NCBI GenBank assembly: GCA_044372405.1
Contig: JBILRW010000022.1
Coordinates: 1 to 21,548 of the forward strand
Source: CANGYM01 sp044372405
GTDB taxonomy: Bacteria > Pseudomonadota > Alphaproteobacteria > JAJTHO01 > CANGYM01
Reading direction: 5' to 3'
DNA: 21,548 bases
Shown here: positions 1-6,569 of the stretch, piece after piece
Layout of the letters: each line of letters begins with the position of its first letter
Position numbering within the stretch: position 1 is the stretch's first letter
Position numbers and translations under genes: made by a program
The notes under the pieces: model-generated
What the model saw: the letters and a program-made list of their open reading frames with translations, nothing else
Database searches by the model: none
What the model was told of the DNA's origin: nothing

Positions 1-377
1 GGTTTGGGTATGGGTTTTGGTTCTGGCTTGGGCTCTGGTTTCGGGGGTTCTGGTTTGGGCTCAGGCTTGGGCTCAGGCTTGGGCTCAGGCTTGGGCTCAG
101 GTTTCGGGGGCTCAGGTTTCGGTTCTGGTTCCGGCTTCGGATCGGGTTTGGGTTCCGGCCTTATTTCGGGTTCGGGTTTGGGGGGTTGGACTTTCTCTGG
201 CTCAGGGGGTTTGGGGCGGCCCGGGCGCGTGGTGGCTTTTTGAAAATCGGCCTCGGAAATCACCTGGCCCTGCAACGTCAACGGCTTGGGGGGCATAATC
301 CGAAACGACGGATTCAAAAAAATCACCAGCAGCAACAGAAGGTGCAATCCCAGCGAATAATAAAGAGCGCGACGCAT
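1..377 (-). CDS. TolA/TonB-like inner-membrane protein, N-terminal part (runs off left edge)
   Basis: The minus-strand frame opens at ATG 377-375, with an in-frame TAG one codon upstream, so this is the first possible ATG; it stays open to the window edge. Residues 1-7 are basic/aromatic (MRRALYY) and residues 8-22 form a hydrophobic anchor (SLGLHLLLLLVIFL). This anchor contains an S-x3-H motif (S8, H12), which is conserved in the TonB and TolA transmembrane helices. After about 40 ordinary residues comes a long Pro/Glu/Lys tract of the EPKP type, the periplasm-spanning stiff region of these energy transducers. The C-terminal domain that would separate TolA from TonB lies outside the window. 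The usual TolQ/TolR or ExbB/ExbD partners are not upstream within the window, so this gene starts its own transcript or heads a tolA-tolB-pal-like group to the left. Identity as TolA or TonB is inference; the anchor plus Pro-rich architecture is seen directly. Confidence 0.8.
   Translation of the reverse strand, partial: MRRALYYSLGLHLLLLLVIFLNPSFRIMPPKPLTLQGQVISEADFQKATTRPGRPKPPEPEKVQPPKPEPEIRPEPKPDPKPEPEPKPEPPKPEPKPEPKPEPKPEPKPEPPKPEPKPEPKPIPK
49..108. repeat. 12-bp tandem repeat inside the Pro-rich region
   Basis: Five 12-bp units occur, consensus tcaggcttgggc. The three at 61-96 are identical and the first and last are diverged. The unit is a multiple of three, so unit gain or loss would change the length of the EPKP-type periplasmic spacer without shifting frame. 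Confidence 0.75.
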
Positions 378-502
378 GAACTAAAATCTGTGTGAAAAAA
401 CGCTCCACACCATATCATGCTCATCCGCAGACGAAATAGTTTTTATCGTTTTTTTGATAAACGACGGCACCCTTGACCCCAAAGAACGAATCCGCCATGG
501 TG

Positions 503-627
503 TACCCATCGCAGATGAAGCGTATCGCTGGCTGCGCGTTCGTCTTAGCCTCGTTTATGTACGCCTCGTACACAGCACTCGGCTGCAACGACGCTCGCCT
601 ATCGATACGCTTCATCTGCGATAGGTA
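503..627. repeat. Palindromic element with 20-bp perfect inverted arms
   Basis: The left arm 508-527 (atcgcagatgaagcgtatcg) is the exact reverse complement of the right arm 603-622. Four more paired bases outside (tacc/ggta) extend the arms to about 24 bp with one mismatch. The 75-bp interior is not a simple stem. Both strands are open across the element: the plus frame starting at 473 reads through it, and a minus frame from 897 does as well. It fills most of the gap between the divergent TolA/TonB-like gene and galU and is followed on the plus strand by T8 (631-638). Size, palindromy and open frames resemble Rickettsia palindromic elements or small MITEs. No transposase is present and relatedness to a named family was not tested. 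Confidence 0.7.
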
Positions 628-666
628 TAGATTTTTTTTCCACAACCCTTTTTTGATCAAATCCCC

Positions 667-1551
667 ATGAAACCACGCGTGAGAAAAGCCATTTTCCCTG
701 TTGGGGGTCTCGGGACCCGATTTTTGCCGGCCACCAAGGCCATGCCCAAGGAAATGCTGCCCGTTGTGGATAAGCCCTTGATTCAGTACGCCGTGGAAGA
801 GGCCTGGGATGCCGGCATTGAGCAGTGTATCTTCATCACAGGACGGGGCAAAGCCGCCATCGAGGATCATTTTGATTATAGTTATGAACTCCAGCATACC
901 CTAACCGCCCGCCACAAAGTGGATCAGCTGGCCAGTTGTCAGCAATCCATTCCCAATGCGGGGAGTTTCGCCTTTGTCCGGCAGCAGGATCCCCTGGGCC
1001 TGGGTCATGCCATCTGGTGCGCCCGCCATTTGATTGGCGATGAACCCTTTGCGGTGATTTTGGCCGATGACGTGGTCATGAATCCCGGCGGACCGTCGTG
1101 CATGAAGCAAATGGTTCAGGCCTATGAAAACTACGCAGGGTCTTTGGTGGCCACGGTTTCTGTGGATAAAAACGCCACGGCCAGTTATGGTATTTTGGAT
1201 GTGGAATCCGATAATGGGGTGTTAAGGGCCCGCCACGTCGTGGAAAAACCCAACCCCGAAGACGCCCCCTCCACCTGGGCCGTCATTGGCCGGTATATTT
1301 TAGAGCCCGCCCTGTTTGATCCCCTGGATCGCGCCGTGCGCCATGCCCAAACCACCCAGGGGGAAATTCAGCTGACCGATGCCATTGCAGCCCTTTTGCC
1401 AGAAAGTCCGCTCTATGGGATTAAATTTGATGGGGTGCGGTACGATTGCGGCAGCAAAGTGGGATTTCTACAGGCCAACATCGCCTTTGCCCTGGCGCGG
1501 GAGGACTTGGCAGAGCCGCTGAAAACCTTTATAAGGGGGTTGAATTTATAA
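667..1551 (+). CDS. galU: UTP-glucose-1-phosphate uridylyltransferase
   Basis: Makes UDP-glucose and pyrophosphate from UTP and glucose-1-phosphate in the cytoplasm, feeding polysaccharide, LPS and UDP-glucuronate synthesis. The 294-residue length is normal for bacterial GalU. The nucleotidyltransferase signature GLGTRFLPATKAMPKEMLP lies at residues 14-32, followed by KPLIQYAVEEA. Further family motifs visible are the QQDPLGLGHA block near residue 105, FAVILADDV near 128 and the C-terminal KFDGVRYDCGSKVGFLQANI. The start ATG follows a weak leader (atcccc) with no clear Shine-Dalgarno sequence. The next gene on the strand is ugd, which uses its product, with a palindromic repeat between them. 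Confidence in the function is high because the whole length matches the family pattern. Confidence 0.96.
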   Translation: MKPRVRKAIFPVGGLGTRFLPATKAMPKEMLPVVDKPLIQYAVEEAWDAGIEQCIFITGRGKAAIEDHFDYSYELQHTLTARHKVDQLASCQQSIPNAGSFAFVRQQDPLGLGHAIWCARHLIGDEPFAVILADDVVMNPGGPSCMKQMVQAYENYAGSLVATVSVDKNATASYGILDVESDNGVLRARHVVEKPNPEDAPSTWAVIGRYILEPALFDPLDRAVRHAQTTQGEIQLTDAIAALLPESPLYGIKFDGVRYDCGSKVGFLQANIAFALAREDLAEPLKTFIRGLNL

Positions 1552-1578
1552 GGGGCGCCTTTAAAAACCTCAATTTTT

Positions 1579-1667
1579 CGTCATTGCGAGGAGCAACGCG
1601 ACGAAGCAATCCAGGGTTTCCGTGAGCTGTAGAAGTTCTGGATTGCTTTGCTGCGCTCGCAATGACG
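1579..1667. repeat. REP-like palindromic repeat (copy 1) between galU and ugd
   Basis: The left arm 1579-1614 begins cgtcattgcgag and contains gaagcaatccag. The right arm 1638-1667 (ctggattgctttgctgcg, then ctcgcaatgacg) is largely its reverse complement, so transcripts would fold into a long imperfect hairpin. The outer bases (cgtcattgcga) and inner bases (gcaatccag) pair exactly. A diverged second copy lies at 9877-9963. Repeats of this general sequence occur between genes in many proteobacteria; the comparison is from memory only. Confidence 0.8.
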
Positions 1668-1707
1668 GTTAATAGAGGCCCCAAGGAACGCATAAAAGGG
1701 AAACGAT

Positions 1708-3066
1708 ATGCATATTGTTGTTGTGGGATCCGGCTATGTGGGCCTTGTCAGTGGGGTTTGTTTGGCTGAATTGGGCTTAACCGTCACGTGCATGGATCAC
1801 GATGCGGGCAAAATTGATCGCTTGATTGCCGGTGATATTCCCATTTACGAACCGGGCCTTCAAAATCTGTCCACCCTGAACCGCGAAGCCGGTCGTTTGT
1901 CCTTTACCACAGATCCGGCATCGTGCATTCCCCAGGCCGATGCTGTGTTCATTGCCGTGGGCACCCCGACGCGCAAGGGGGATAATCACGCCGATTTGCA
2001 ATATATTTTTGCCGCCGCCCGGGACATCGCCCCCCATTTGCGCGGGTATACCCCCGTTGTGACCAAATCCACCGTTCCCGTGGGAACAGGACGCCGGATT
2101 CAGGGGGTGATTCGGGAAATCAATCCCGGGGCCACCTTTGATATGGTATCAAACCCCGAATTTTTACGGGAAGGCACGGCCCTTAACGATTTTCTCCGCC
2201 CTGATCGCGTGGTGGTGGGGGTGGAATCGGATCGGGCTTTGGACATCATGCGCCGGATTTATGAACCCCTCACCCGCCAGGATGTACCGTTATTGGTCAC
2301 GACCATCGAAACCGCCGAAATGGCCAAATATGCGGCCAACGCGTTTTTGGCCATGAAAATTACCTTTATCAATCAAATGGCGGATCTTTGTGATGTCAGC
2401 CAGGCCAACGTCAATGATGTGGCAAAAATTATGGGGCTGGACAAACGAATTGGCTCCAAATTCTTACGCACCGGTCCCGGATATGGGGGCTCGTGTTTTC
2501 CCAAGGACACCCGGGCTCTGGCGGAAACGGCGCGGGCTTTGGGGGTGGATTTGGGCCTGGTTAGCCAAACCATTGCCTATAACGACGCCCGAAAGCAGGC
2601 CATGGTGGACCGTATTTTGGCCCATTTTAACGGCAGTGTTGCCGGAAAAACCCTGGCGATTTTGGGCTTAACCTTTAAACCAGGCACCGATGATATGCGC
2701 GATGCCGCCAGTTTGGTCATTGTGCCGGCCTTAAAAGCCGCCGGTGCCCACCTAAAACTCTATGATCCCAAGGGCATGGACGAGGCCCGCAGTTGTTTGG
2801 GGGATGACGCAGGGCAGTGGTGCGCGAATGCGCTGGAAACCCTCAGCGGTGCCGATGGGGCCGTTTTGCTCACCGAATGGGATGAATTTCGCTCCCTCTC
2901 GCCGGAAACCATCGCCAAGACCCTGAAATCCCCGGTCATGGTGGATCTGCGGAATGTTTATGAGATCCAGGCCATGCGCCGCGCCGGCATTGACTATACA
3001 TCCCTGGGGCGGCCGGTGGCCTCCACGGTATCGCCCTTTTTGGCGCGGGCCAAAGTTGATGTATAA
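1708..3066 (+). CDS. ugd: UDP-glucose 6-dehydrogenase
   Basis: Oxidises UDP-glucose to UDP-glucuronate with two NAD+, the precursor for acidic surface polysaccharides and modified lipid A. At 452 residues it has standard length. The N-terminal Rossmann motif is VVGSGYVGLVSG (residues 5-16). SNPEFLREGTA (148-158) holds the conserved Glu, AKYAANAFLAMKITF (206-220) holds the conserved Lys and Asn, and GPGYGGSCFPKD (256-267) carries the catalytic Cys at residue 263. The C-terminal UDP-binding domain includes LGLTFKPGTDDMRDA. An AAGGGA ribosome-binding site precedes the ATG. It follows galU in the same direction, matching substrate flow, and cyaY starts 10 bp after its stop, so those two are probably co-transcribed. 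Confidence 0.96.
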   Translation: MHIVVVGSGYVGLVSGVCLAELGLTVTCMDHDAGKIDRLIAGDIPIYEPGLQNLSTLNREAGRLSFTTDPASCIPQADAVFIAVGTPTRKGDNHADLQYIFAAARDIAPHLRGYTPVVTKSTVPVGTGRRIQGVIREINPGATFDMVSNPEFLREGTALNDFLRPDRVVVGVESDRALDIMRRIYEPLTRQDVPLLVTTIETAEMAKYAANAFLAMKITFINQMADLCDVSQANVNDVAKIMGLDKRIGSKFLRTGPGYGGSCFPKDTRALAETARALGVDLGLVSQTIAYNDARKQAMVDRILAHFNGSVAGKTLAILGLTFKPGTDDMRDAASLVIVPALKAAGAHLKLYDPKGMDEARSCLGDDAGQWCANALETLSGADGAVLLTEWDEFRSLSPETIAKTLKSPVMVDLRNVYEIQAMRRAGIDYTSLGRPVASTVSPFLARAKVDV

Positions 3067-3076
3067 AGGTTGATGT

Positions 3077-3379
3077 ATGATGACTGACAAAAAGGCTCTC
3101 CTCATGGCCCTGAAACAGACCATGGATGATTTATTCACCCGCTGTGACGAGGTTCTGGGGGAAAAAGCCGATGTGACCTATGACGGATCCGTCCTGACCA
3201 TCGTTTTGGATGCGGGCGGCACCGCGGTGATCAACCTGCACCAGGCCAGTGGGCAGATCTGGGTGTCCTCCCCCGTCAGCGGAGCCCATCATTTTTCGTT
3301 GAGGGAGGACGGCACCTGGGCCTCCCCCACCACAACCCTGGCTGATGTGATGGCGGCGGATTTTGGGGTTTTATGTTGA
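3077..3379 (+). CDS. cyaY: Frataxin-like iron donor protein CyaY
   Basis: The 100-residue length matches bacterial frataxin. Recognisable family features are an N-terminal helix with acidic residues, then the beta-sheet core: GSVLTIVLDAGGTAVINLH, GQIWVSSPVSGAHHFSL with the conserved Q-I-W-V/L pattern, and a final DGTWASPTTTLADVM helix start. In other bacteria CyaY binds iron and modulates Fe-S cluster assembly through IscS. The start could be ATG 3077 or the adjacent ATG 3080, both behind AAGG at about 3066. It sits 10 bp after ugd, probably in one transcript, although no functional link with ugd is obvious. A Fur-type gene lies beyond the convergent olsB. Confidence is good but rests on pattern memory of a small, diverged family. 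Confidence 0.87.
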   Translation: MMTDKKALLMALKQTMDDLFTRCDEVLGEKADVTYDGSVLTIVLDAGGTAVINLHQASGQIWVSSPVSGAHHFSLREDGTWASPTTTLADVMAADFGVLC

Positions 3380-3406
3380 TGGGAAACACAGGACAAATTT
3401 TCTGAT

Positions 3407-3462
3407 CCTGTCACCTGTCACCTGTCACCTGTCACCTGTCACCTGTCACCTGTCACCTGTCA
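3407..3462. repeat. Heptamer tandem array, 8 units of cctgtca
   Basis: Eight perfect 7-bp units of cctgtca run from 3407 to 3462 between the convergent cyaY and olsB genes. Read on the olsB strand the unit is TGACAGG, and the array starts two bases after the olsB stop codon (TAG at 3467-3465). Related arrays are at 6541-6569 and 21444-21548. Confidence 0.95.
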
Positions 3463-3464
3463 CC

Positions 3465-4355
3465 CTAAACCAACGGATGCTCCCCCGAAGAGCGTTGATA
3501 ATTTTGCTGATAGTGTTTCAGATATTTATCCGTCACCAGGTTGGTTTTCTGGATGATGCACACATCCGTGGTGTTAAATTGATAATCCACAACGGCGCCG
3601 TCACCCACGGTGCAGCCCACGCGCAAGTATCCCTTCAGCAGGGGGGGCAGGGCGTTCAGGCCCTCCCGAATGTCGATTTTTTCCTTGGCAATCAAATTCA
3701 TGGGCACATAACGATCATCCAGGGCCCGGGTGCGCAGGGATTCCTCGGCCAAGTGATAATGATACAAGTACGATAACGGCAAACGCAGGGCATCCACATC
3801 CGTGCCATGCAGGCTGGCACAGCCAAACATCAGTTCAATCTCCGCCAAAAAGACATAAGTGGCCAACCCCCGCCACAGCAGATTCATGGTACGGCCGTTG
3901 CGAAAATCCTGATGAATGCAGGAACGGCCCAATTCCAAAATTTCCCCGGGGTATTTCAACAATTTTTCAATATGATATTCCGATGCCGTATAAAAACGGC
4001 CATGCCGTTCGGCGGCGGCCCGTGTGACCAAGCGATAGGTCCCCACCACAGAGTCCTCCAGCGTCGCGGCCCGCATATCGCAAACCAGCAAATGATCACA
4101 AAATCCGTCCAACAAATCCGCATCGCGTTTCATCCGCCGAGTACCGGGATCGGCTTTGGCCTTCATTTCTTCATAAAAGATGTGATAGCGCAGGCGCTGG
4201 GCCGCCTCAACCTCCGCATCCGTTGTGGCCAGACGAACCTGCATGTCGCCCACTTCCAGACACAAATCATTTAAATGGGGGGACGCAGGCCCCGCAAAAG
4301 AATCGGGGATCAAACCTTGGGAAAAAGGCTGGCTAATGTTTTTTTCTTCGTCCAT
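3465..4355 (-). CDS. olsB: OlsB-type L-ornithine N-acyltransferase (GNAT fold)
   Basis: Probably transfers a 3-hydroxyacyl chain from ACP to ornithine, the first step of ornithine-lipid synthesis at the inner membrane; OlsA would complete it but is not in the window. The protein has 296 residues. The hallmark blocks are RLRYHIFYEEM (55-65), the phospholipid/acyltransferase-like VVGTYRLVTR (103-112), ELGRSCIHQDFRNG (141-154) for acyl-donor binding, and LMFGCASLHGTD (175-186). These are diagnostic of the acetyltransferase-5 family that contains OlsB and related hemolysin-like acyltransferases. The start overlaps the 3' end of fur by 23 bp on the same strand, implying translational coupling and shared transcription. 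The substrate could be another amino acid, since the family also makes lysine or glutamine lipids. Confidence 0.85.
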   Translation of the reverse strand: MDEEKNISQPFSQGLIPDSFAGPASPHLNDLCLEVGDMQVRLATTDAEVEAAQRLRYHIFYEEMKAKADPGTRRMKRDADLLDGFCDHLLVCDMRAATLEDSVVGTYRLVTRAAAERHGRFYTASEYHIEKLLKYPGEILELGRSCIHQDFRNGRTMNLLWRGLATYVFLAEIELMFGCASLHGTDVDALRLPLSYLYHYHLAEESLRTRALDDRYVPMNLIAKEKIDIREGLNALPPLLKGYLRVGCTVGDGAVVDYQFNTTDVCIIQKTNLVTDKYLKHYQQNYQRSSGEHPLV

Positions 4356-4770
4356 ACAAATCCAATCGATGATCGATAAGGGTGTAACCGTAACGGGCGG
4401 CGATTTTTTCCTTCAGCGCTTCCAACTCAGGATCAAAGAACTCAATAACATCCCGGGTGTCAATGTCAATCAGATGATCGTGGTGATCGTCGGACACGGC
4501 TTCGTAACGGGCGCGGCCGTCGCCAAAAGAATGTTTCTGAATCACGCCGGCATCTTCCAACAGTTTCACCGTCCGATACACCGTGGCCAAACTGATTTTC
4601 CCATCCAGACGGGACGCCATGGCATAAACCTCTTCCACATCGGGATGACCCTCGGCATCCAGCATAACCTGGGCCACAATGCGCCGCTGATCCGTCATCT
4701 TCAGCCCCTTTTGCTGGCACAGAGCATCAAGATCGTGAAGGGCACTGGACATAGGGGATGACAAAAACAA
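4333..4770 (-). CDS. fur: Fur-family metal-responsive repressor
   Basis: A winged-helix N-terminal domain (KMTDQRRIVAQVML, then SLATVYRTVKLLEDAGVI as recognition helix) is followed by the metal-binding dimerisation domain HHDHLIDIDTRDVIEFFD and a typical C-terminal YTLIDHRLDLYG. No CxxC zinc motif is present, as is usual for alphaproteobacterial Fur/Mur proteins. Two starts are possible. ATG 4752-4750 has no Shine-Dalgarno sequence. TTG 4770-4768 lies 6 bases after GGAG within aagggggag, so I prefer the TTG, adding six residues. The gene overlaps the downstream olsB by 23 bp. It could respond to iron (Fur) or manganese (Mur); the sequence does not decide. It is divergent from the pentein gene, whose upstream region carries a CRP-type operator. 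Confidence 0.88.
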   Translation of the reverse strand: MFLSSPMSSALHDLDALCQQKGLKMTDQRRIVAQVMLDAEGHPDVEEVYAMASRLDGKISLATVYRTVKLLEDAGVIQKHSFGDGRARYEAVSDDHHDHLIDIDTRDVIEFFDPELEALKEKIAARYGYTLIDHRLDLYGRRKKH

Positions 4771-4871
4771 AGAATTCTCCCCCTTTTACCCCAACAAAAC
4801 AAAAAAGGCAATTGCGTTTCCGTGAACGGTTGGGACAAAGACGCTCACCCAGCACCAACGCTCTTTTTTTT

Positions 4872-4887
4872 TGTGACATAAGTCACA
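4872..4887. promoter_or_regulatory. CRP/FNR-superfamily operator (perfect 16-bp palindrome)
   Basis: TGTGACATAAGTCACA is a perfect inverted repeat of TGTGAC with a 4-bp spacer and matches the CRP consensus TGTGA-N6-TCACA exactly. It lies 55 bp before the ATG of the pentein enzyme and about 100 bp from the divergent fur start. The T9 run lies before it on the plus strand, and on the minus strand the stem is followed by A's, so it is not a terminator. A second palindrome with the same arms is at 12512-12527. Confidence 0.72.
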
Positions 4888-4942
4888 TCCTTCCCCGCGA
4901 AAAAGTGCTTTGGTGGCGGTTGTTTTAAGTGAGGTAAAAGTT

Positions 4943-6499
4943 ATGGGAACGTTATTCAAAGAAGGGCCAAACGGTATTTTCCTCGAAAGAACCGTGTATA
5001 TGCTTTACCCCCAATATTACGCCGTAGAAGCCCCCGAATCCAACGGCCAATTTAACAATGCCTTTGAAATCCAATGTGCAGATTTTTATAAGGCGCACAA
5101 AGAAATTTTTGATCGACGCGCGGGGGAATGCCATGCAAACCTTGCAGAGGAGCTGGGAACCATCGCCGAAGTGCGGATTTTGGATGGAAACCCCAATCAA
5201 CCTGATGGGGTGTTTGTTCAAGATATCGGATGGATCAATGCGCACGCCTGGATTGATCGTCTGGGGAACTCAAGGCTGATTCAGGAAACGATTAAATTTG
5301 TTCAGGCCTTTGTGCGGAAACCTTCTCGTAAGGAGGAACCAGAATCCTTCTGGGACGGGCTCACACAAAACGGTTGGGCCCAGGGTGTACGCCGCATTTT
5401 CATGAAACACCCTATCGAGGGCGGCGATACGACCCTGACAACAACGCCGCTGAAAGGTACCCGCATTATTGCCTCTATTGGCCAACGCAATACGCGGAAA
5501 GGGGTTTTGGCCTTTGCCAAAGAAATGGGTCTTCCACTTTATATCTATGAACTGGACGAGAACAGCGGGGCCTTTCACGTCGATGTGGCCACCCGCATTT
5601 TGGCCGATGGGACCATGATTGTTTGCCCCGAAGCCTTTAAAGGGGGACGAAATGGAAAAGAATTCAAACGCTTTGTTCGTGAACAGGCGGAATACCCCGT
5701 TCATACCGATGAGGAAATCAACGCCTATCTTACCCAAAAAGCCATTATTGTATCTTTGGAGGACATGAAAGCTTACGGCATCAACCTGCTGGAGCTTCAT
5801 GACAAAGATAGAAACAGGCATCTGTTCGTTCCCGCAGAAACACCGGAAGAGAGGGCCGTCCTGGTTGCGGAACTTCTTGCCGATGGGGCCACGCGGGAAG
5901 AAATTGATAAAATTTTGCCTCCCCTGGTCAGTGACGAATACTTGGCGGCCCTGAAAAAAACAGGCTGCACCATTCATAAAATCAACATGTTGCCGTTTAT
6001 CATGGCCGGTGGGGCCATTCACTGTTCCACAAAAACGGGATATGCTGTGGTTAATAATACCCCCTGTACCTTGCCCAATAAGGATTCGAACACAGTTTCC
6101 GCCAGATGGGGCGGGGGAGGTTCCGATGTCCCTGATATTCTTCTCACCGATGAAGACGGCCCCCTTCAGGTCCGCTTTGGCCCCAACTATAACCCTGAAA
6201 ATTTCCCCATTAACCTGCAAATCTTTTTGGAAACTGTGACTTGCCAAAGCATTGATCAAAAAAACAAAATAAATCCAGAAGAACGTTCACTCCAGGACGA
6301 AGCCATAACCCTCCCCCCGCTGTACGAAGGCGCCCCCAGCATTAAAATCAGTGTTAAAGAAGAACGCTGGGATCCTATTCTTTGGGATCTCTACGCAATC
6401 CTTGAAGGGGGGAGTGTCCCCCTACCTGAAACCGTCGATGCAGACCTCTTTCATAAGGCCTGCGAAATGCAACGCCTGTGCAGGGTTGGTGGCCGGTAG
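4943..6499 (+). CDS. Pentein-superfamily guanidino-group enzyme (DDAH / arginine deiminase-like)
   Basis: The 518-residue protein has the scattered catalytic motifs of the amidinotransferase/deiminase (pentein) fold: PDGVFVQDIGWI (87-98), EGGDTTL (159-165), SIGQRNTRKGV (178-188) resembling the DDAH substrate loop, FHVDVA (211-216) with the catalytic H-x-D pair, and GGAIHCSTKTG (356-366) with the nucleophilic Cys at 361. Family members hydrolyse or transfer guanidino groups of arginine, methylarginine or agmatine; the exact substrate is not readable. It is longer than typical DDAH (about 250-285) or arginine deiminase (about 400), with extra sequence between HxD and the Cys loop and an extra C-terminal 150 residues. 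I chose ATG 4943 because GAGG lies 8 bases upstream; an in-frame TTG at 4910 lacks such support. A CRP-type palindrome precedes it. No signal peptide is seen, so it is cytoplasmic. It is monocistronic and convergent with the tail gene. Confidence 0.8.
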   Translation: MGTLFKEGPNGIFLERTVYMLYPQYYAVEAPESNGQFNNAFEIQCADFYKAHKEIFDRRAGECHANLAEELGTIAEVRILDGNPNQPDGVFVQDIGWINAHAWIDRLGNSRLIQETIKFVQAFVRKPSRKEEPESFWDGLTQNGWAQGVRRIFMKHPIEGGDTTLTTTPLKGTRIIASIGQRNTRKGVLAFAKEMGLPLYIYELDENSGAFHVDVATRILADGTMIVCPEAFKGGRNGKEFKRFVREQAEYPVHTDEEINAYLTQKAIIVSLEDMKAYGINLLELHDKDRNRHLFVPAETPEERAVLVAELLADGATREEIDKILPPLVSDEYLAALKKTGCTIHKINMLPFIMAGGAIHCSTKTGYAVVNNTPCTLPNKDSNTVSARWGGGGSDVPDILLTDEDGPLQVRFGPNYNPENFPINLQIFLETVTCQSIDQKNKINPEERSLQDEAITLPPLYEGAPSIKISVKEERWDPILWDLYAILEGGSVPLPETVDADLFHKACEMQRLCRVGGR

Positions 6500-6540
6500 G
6501 AAGCAGGAAGGACAAAGACAGCACAAAAGAAAACCTTTTT

Positions 6541-6569
6541 TGTCACCCGTCACCTGTCACCCGCTCACC
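6541..6569. repeat. Short degenerate heptamer array overlapping the tail-gene stop
   Basis: Units tgtcacc, cgtcacc and tgtcacc are followed by a diverged cgctcacc. On the tail-gene strand they read as TGA (the stop), GCGGG, TGACAGG, TGACGGG, TGACA, so the array again begins at a stop codon. It sits between the convergent pentein and tail genes. Confidence 0.75.

Noticed and set aside
437..466. tttatc/gataaa inverted repeat near the left edge of the first intergenic region
   Set aside because: Six-base AT-rich arms in AT-rich DNA are expected by chance.
421..897. 158-codon minus-strand frame across the galU 5' end and the palindromic element
   Set aside because: It overlaps galU on the opposite strand, has no recognisable domain, and part of it is just the repeat element translated.
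3054..3082. Duplicated gttgatgta at the ugd stop / cyaY start junction
   Set aside because: A 9-bp duplication with a 14-bp period is too short to call a repeat feature; it may only reflect a local duplication that made the cyaY start.
4872..4887. Reading the CRP-type palindrome as a terminator hairpin
   Set aside because: The T9 run precedes rather than follows the stem on the plus strand, and the stem is only 6 bp.
5270..6259. 329-codon minus-strand frame inside the pentein gene
   Set aside because: It is antisense to a gene with clear catalytic motifs and shows no family pattern.
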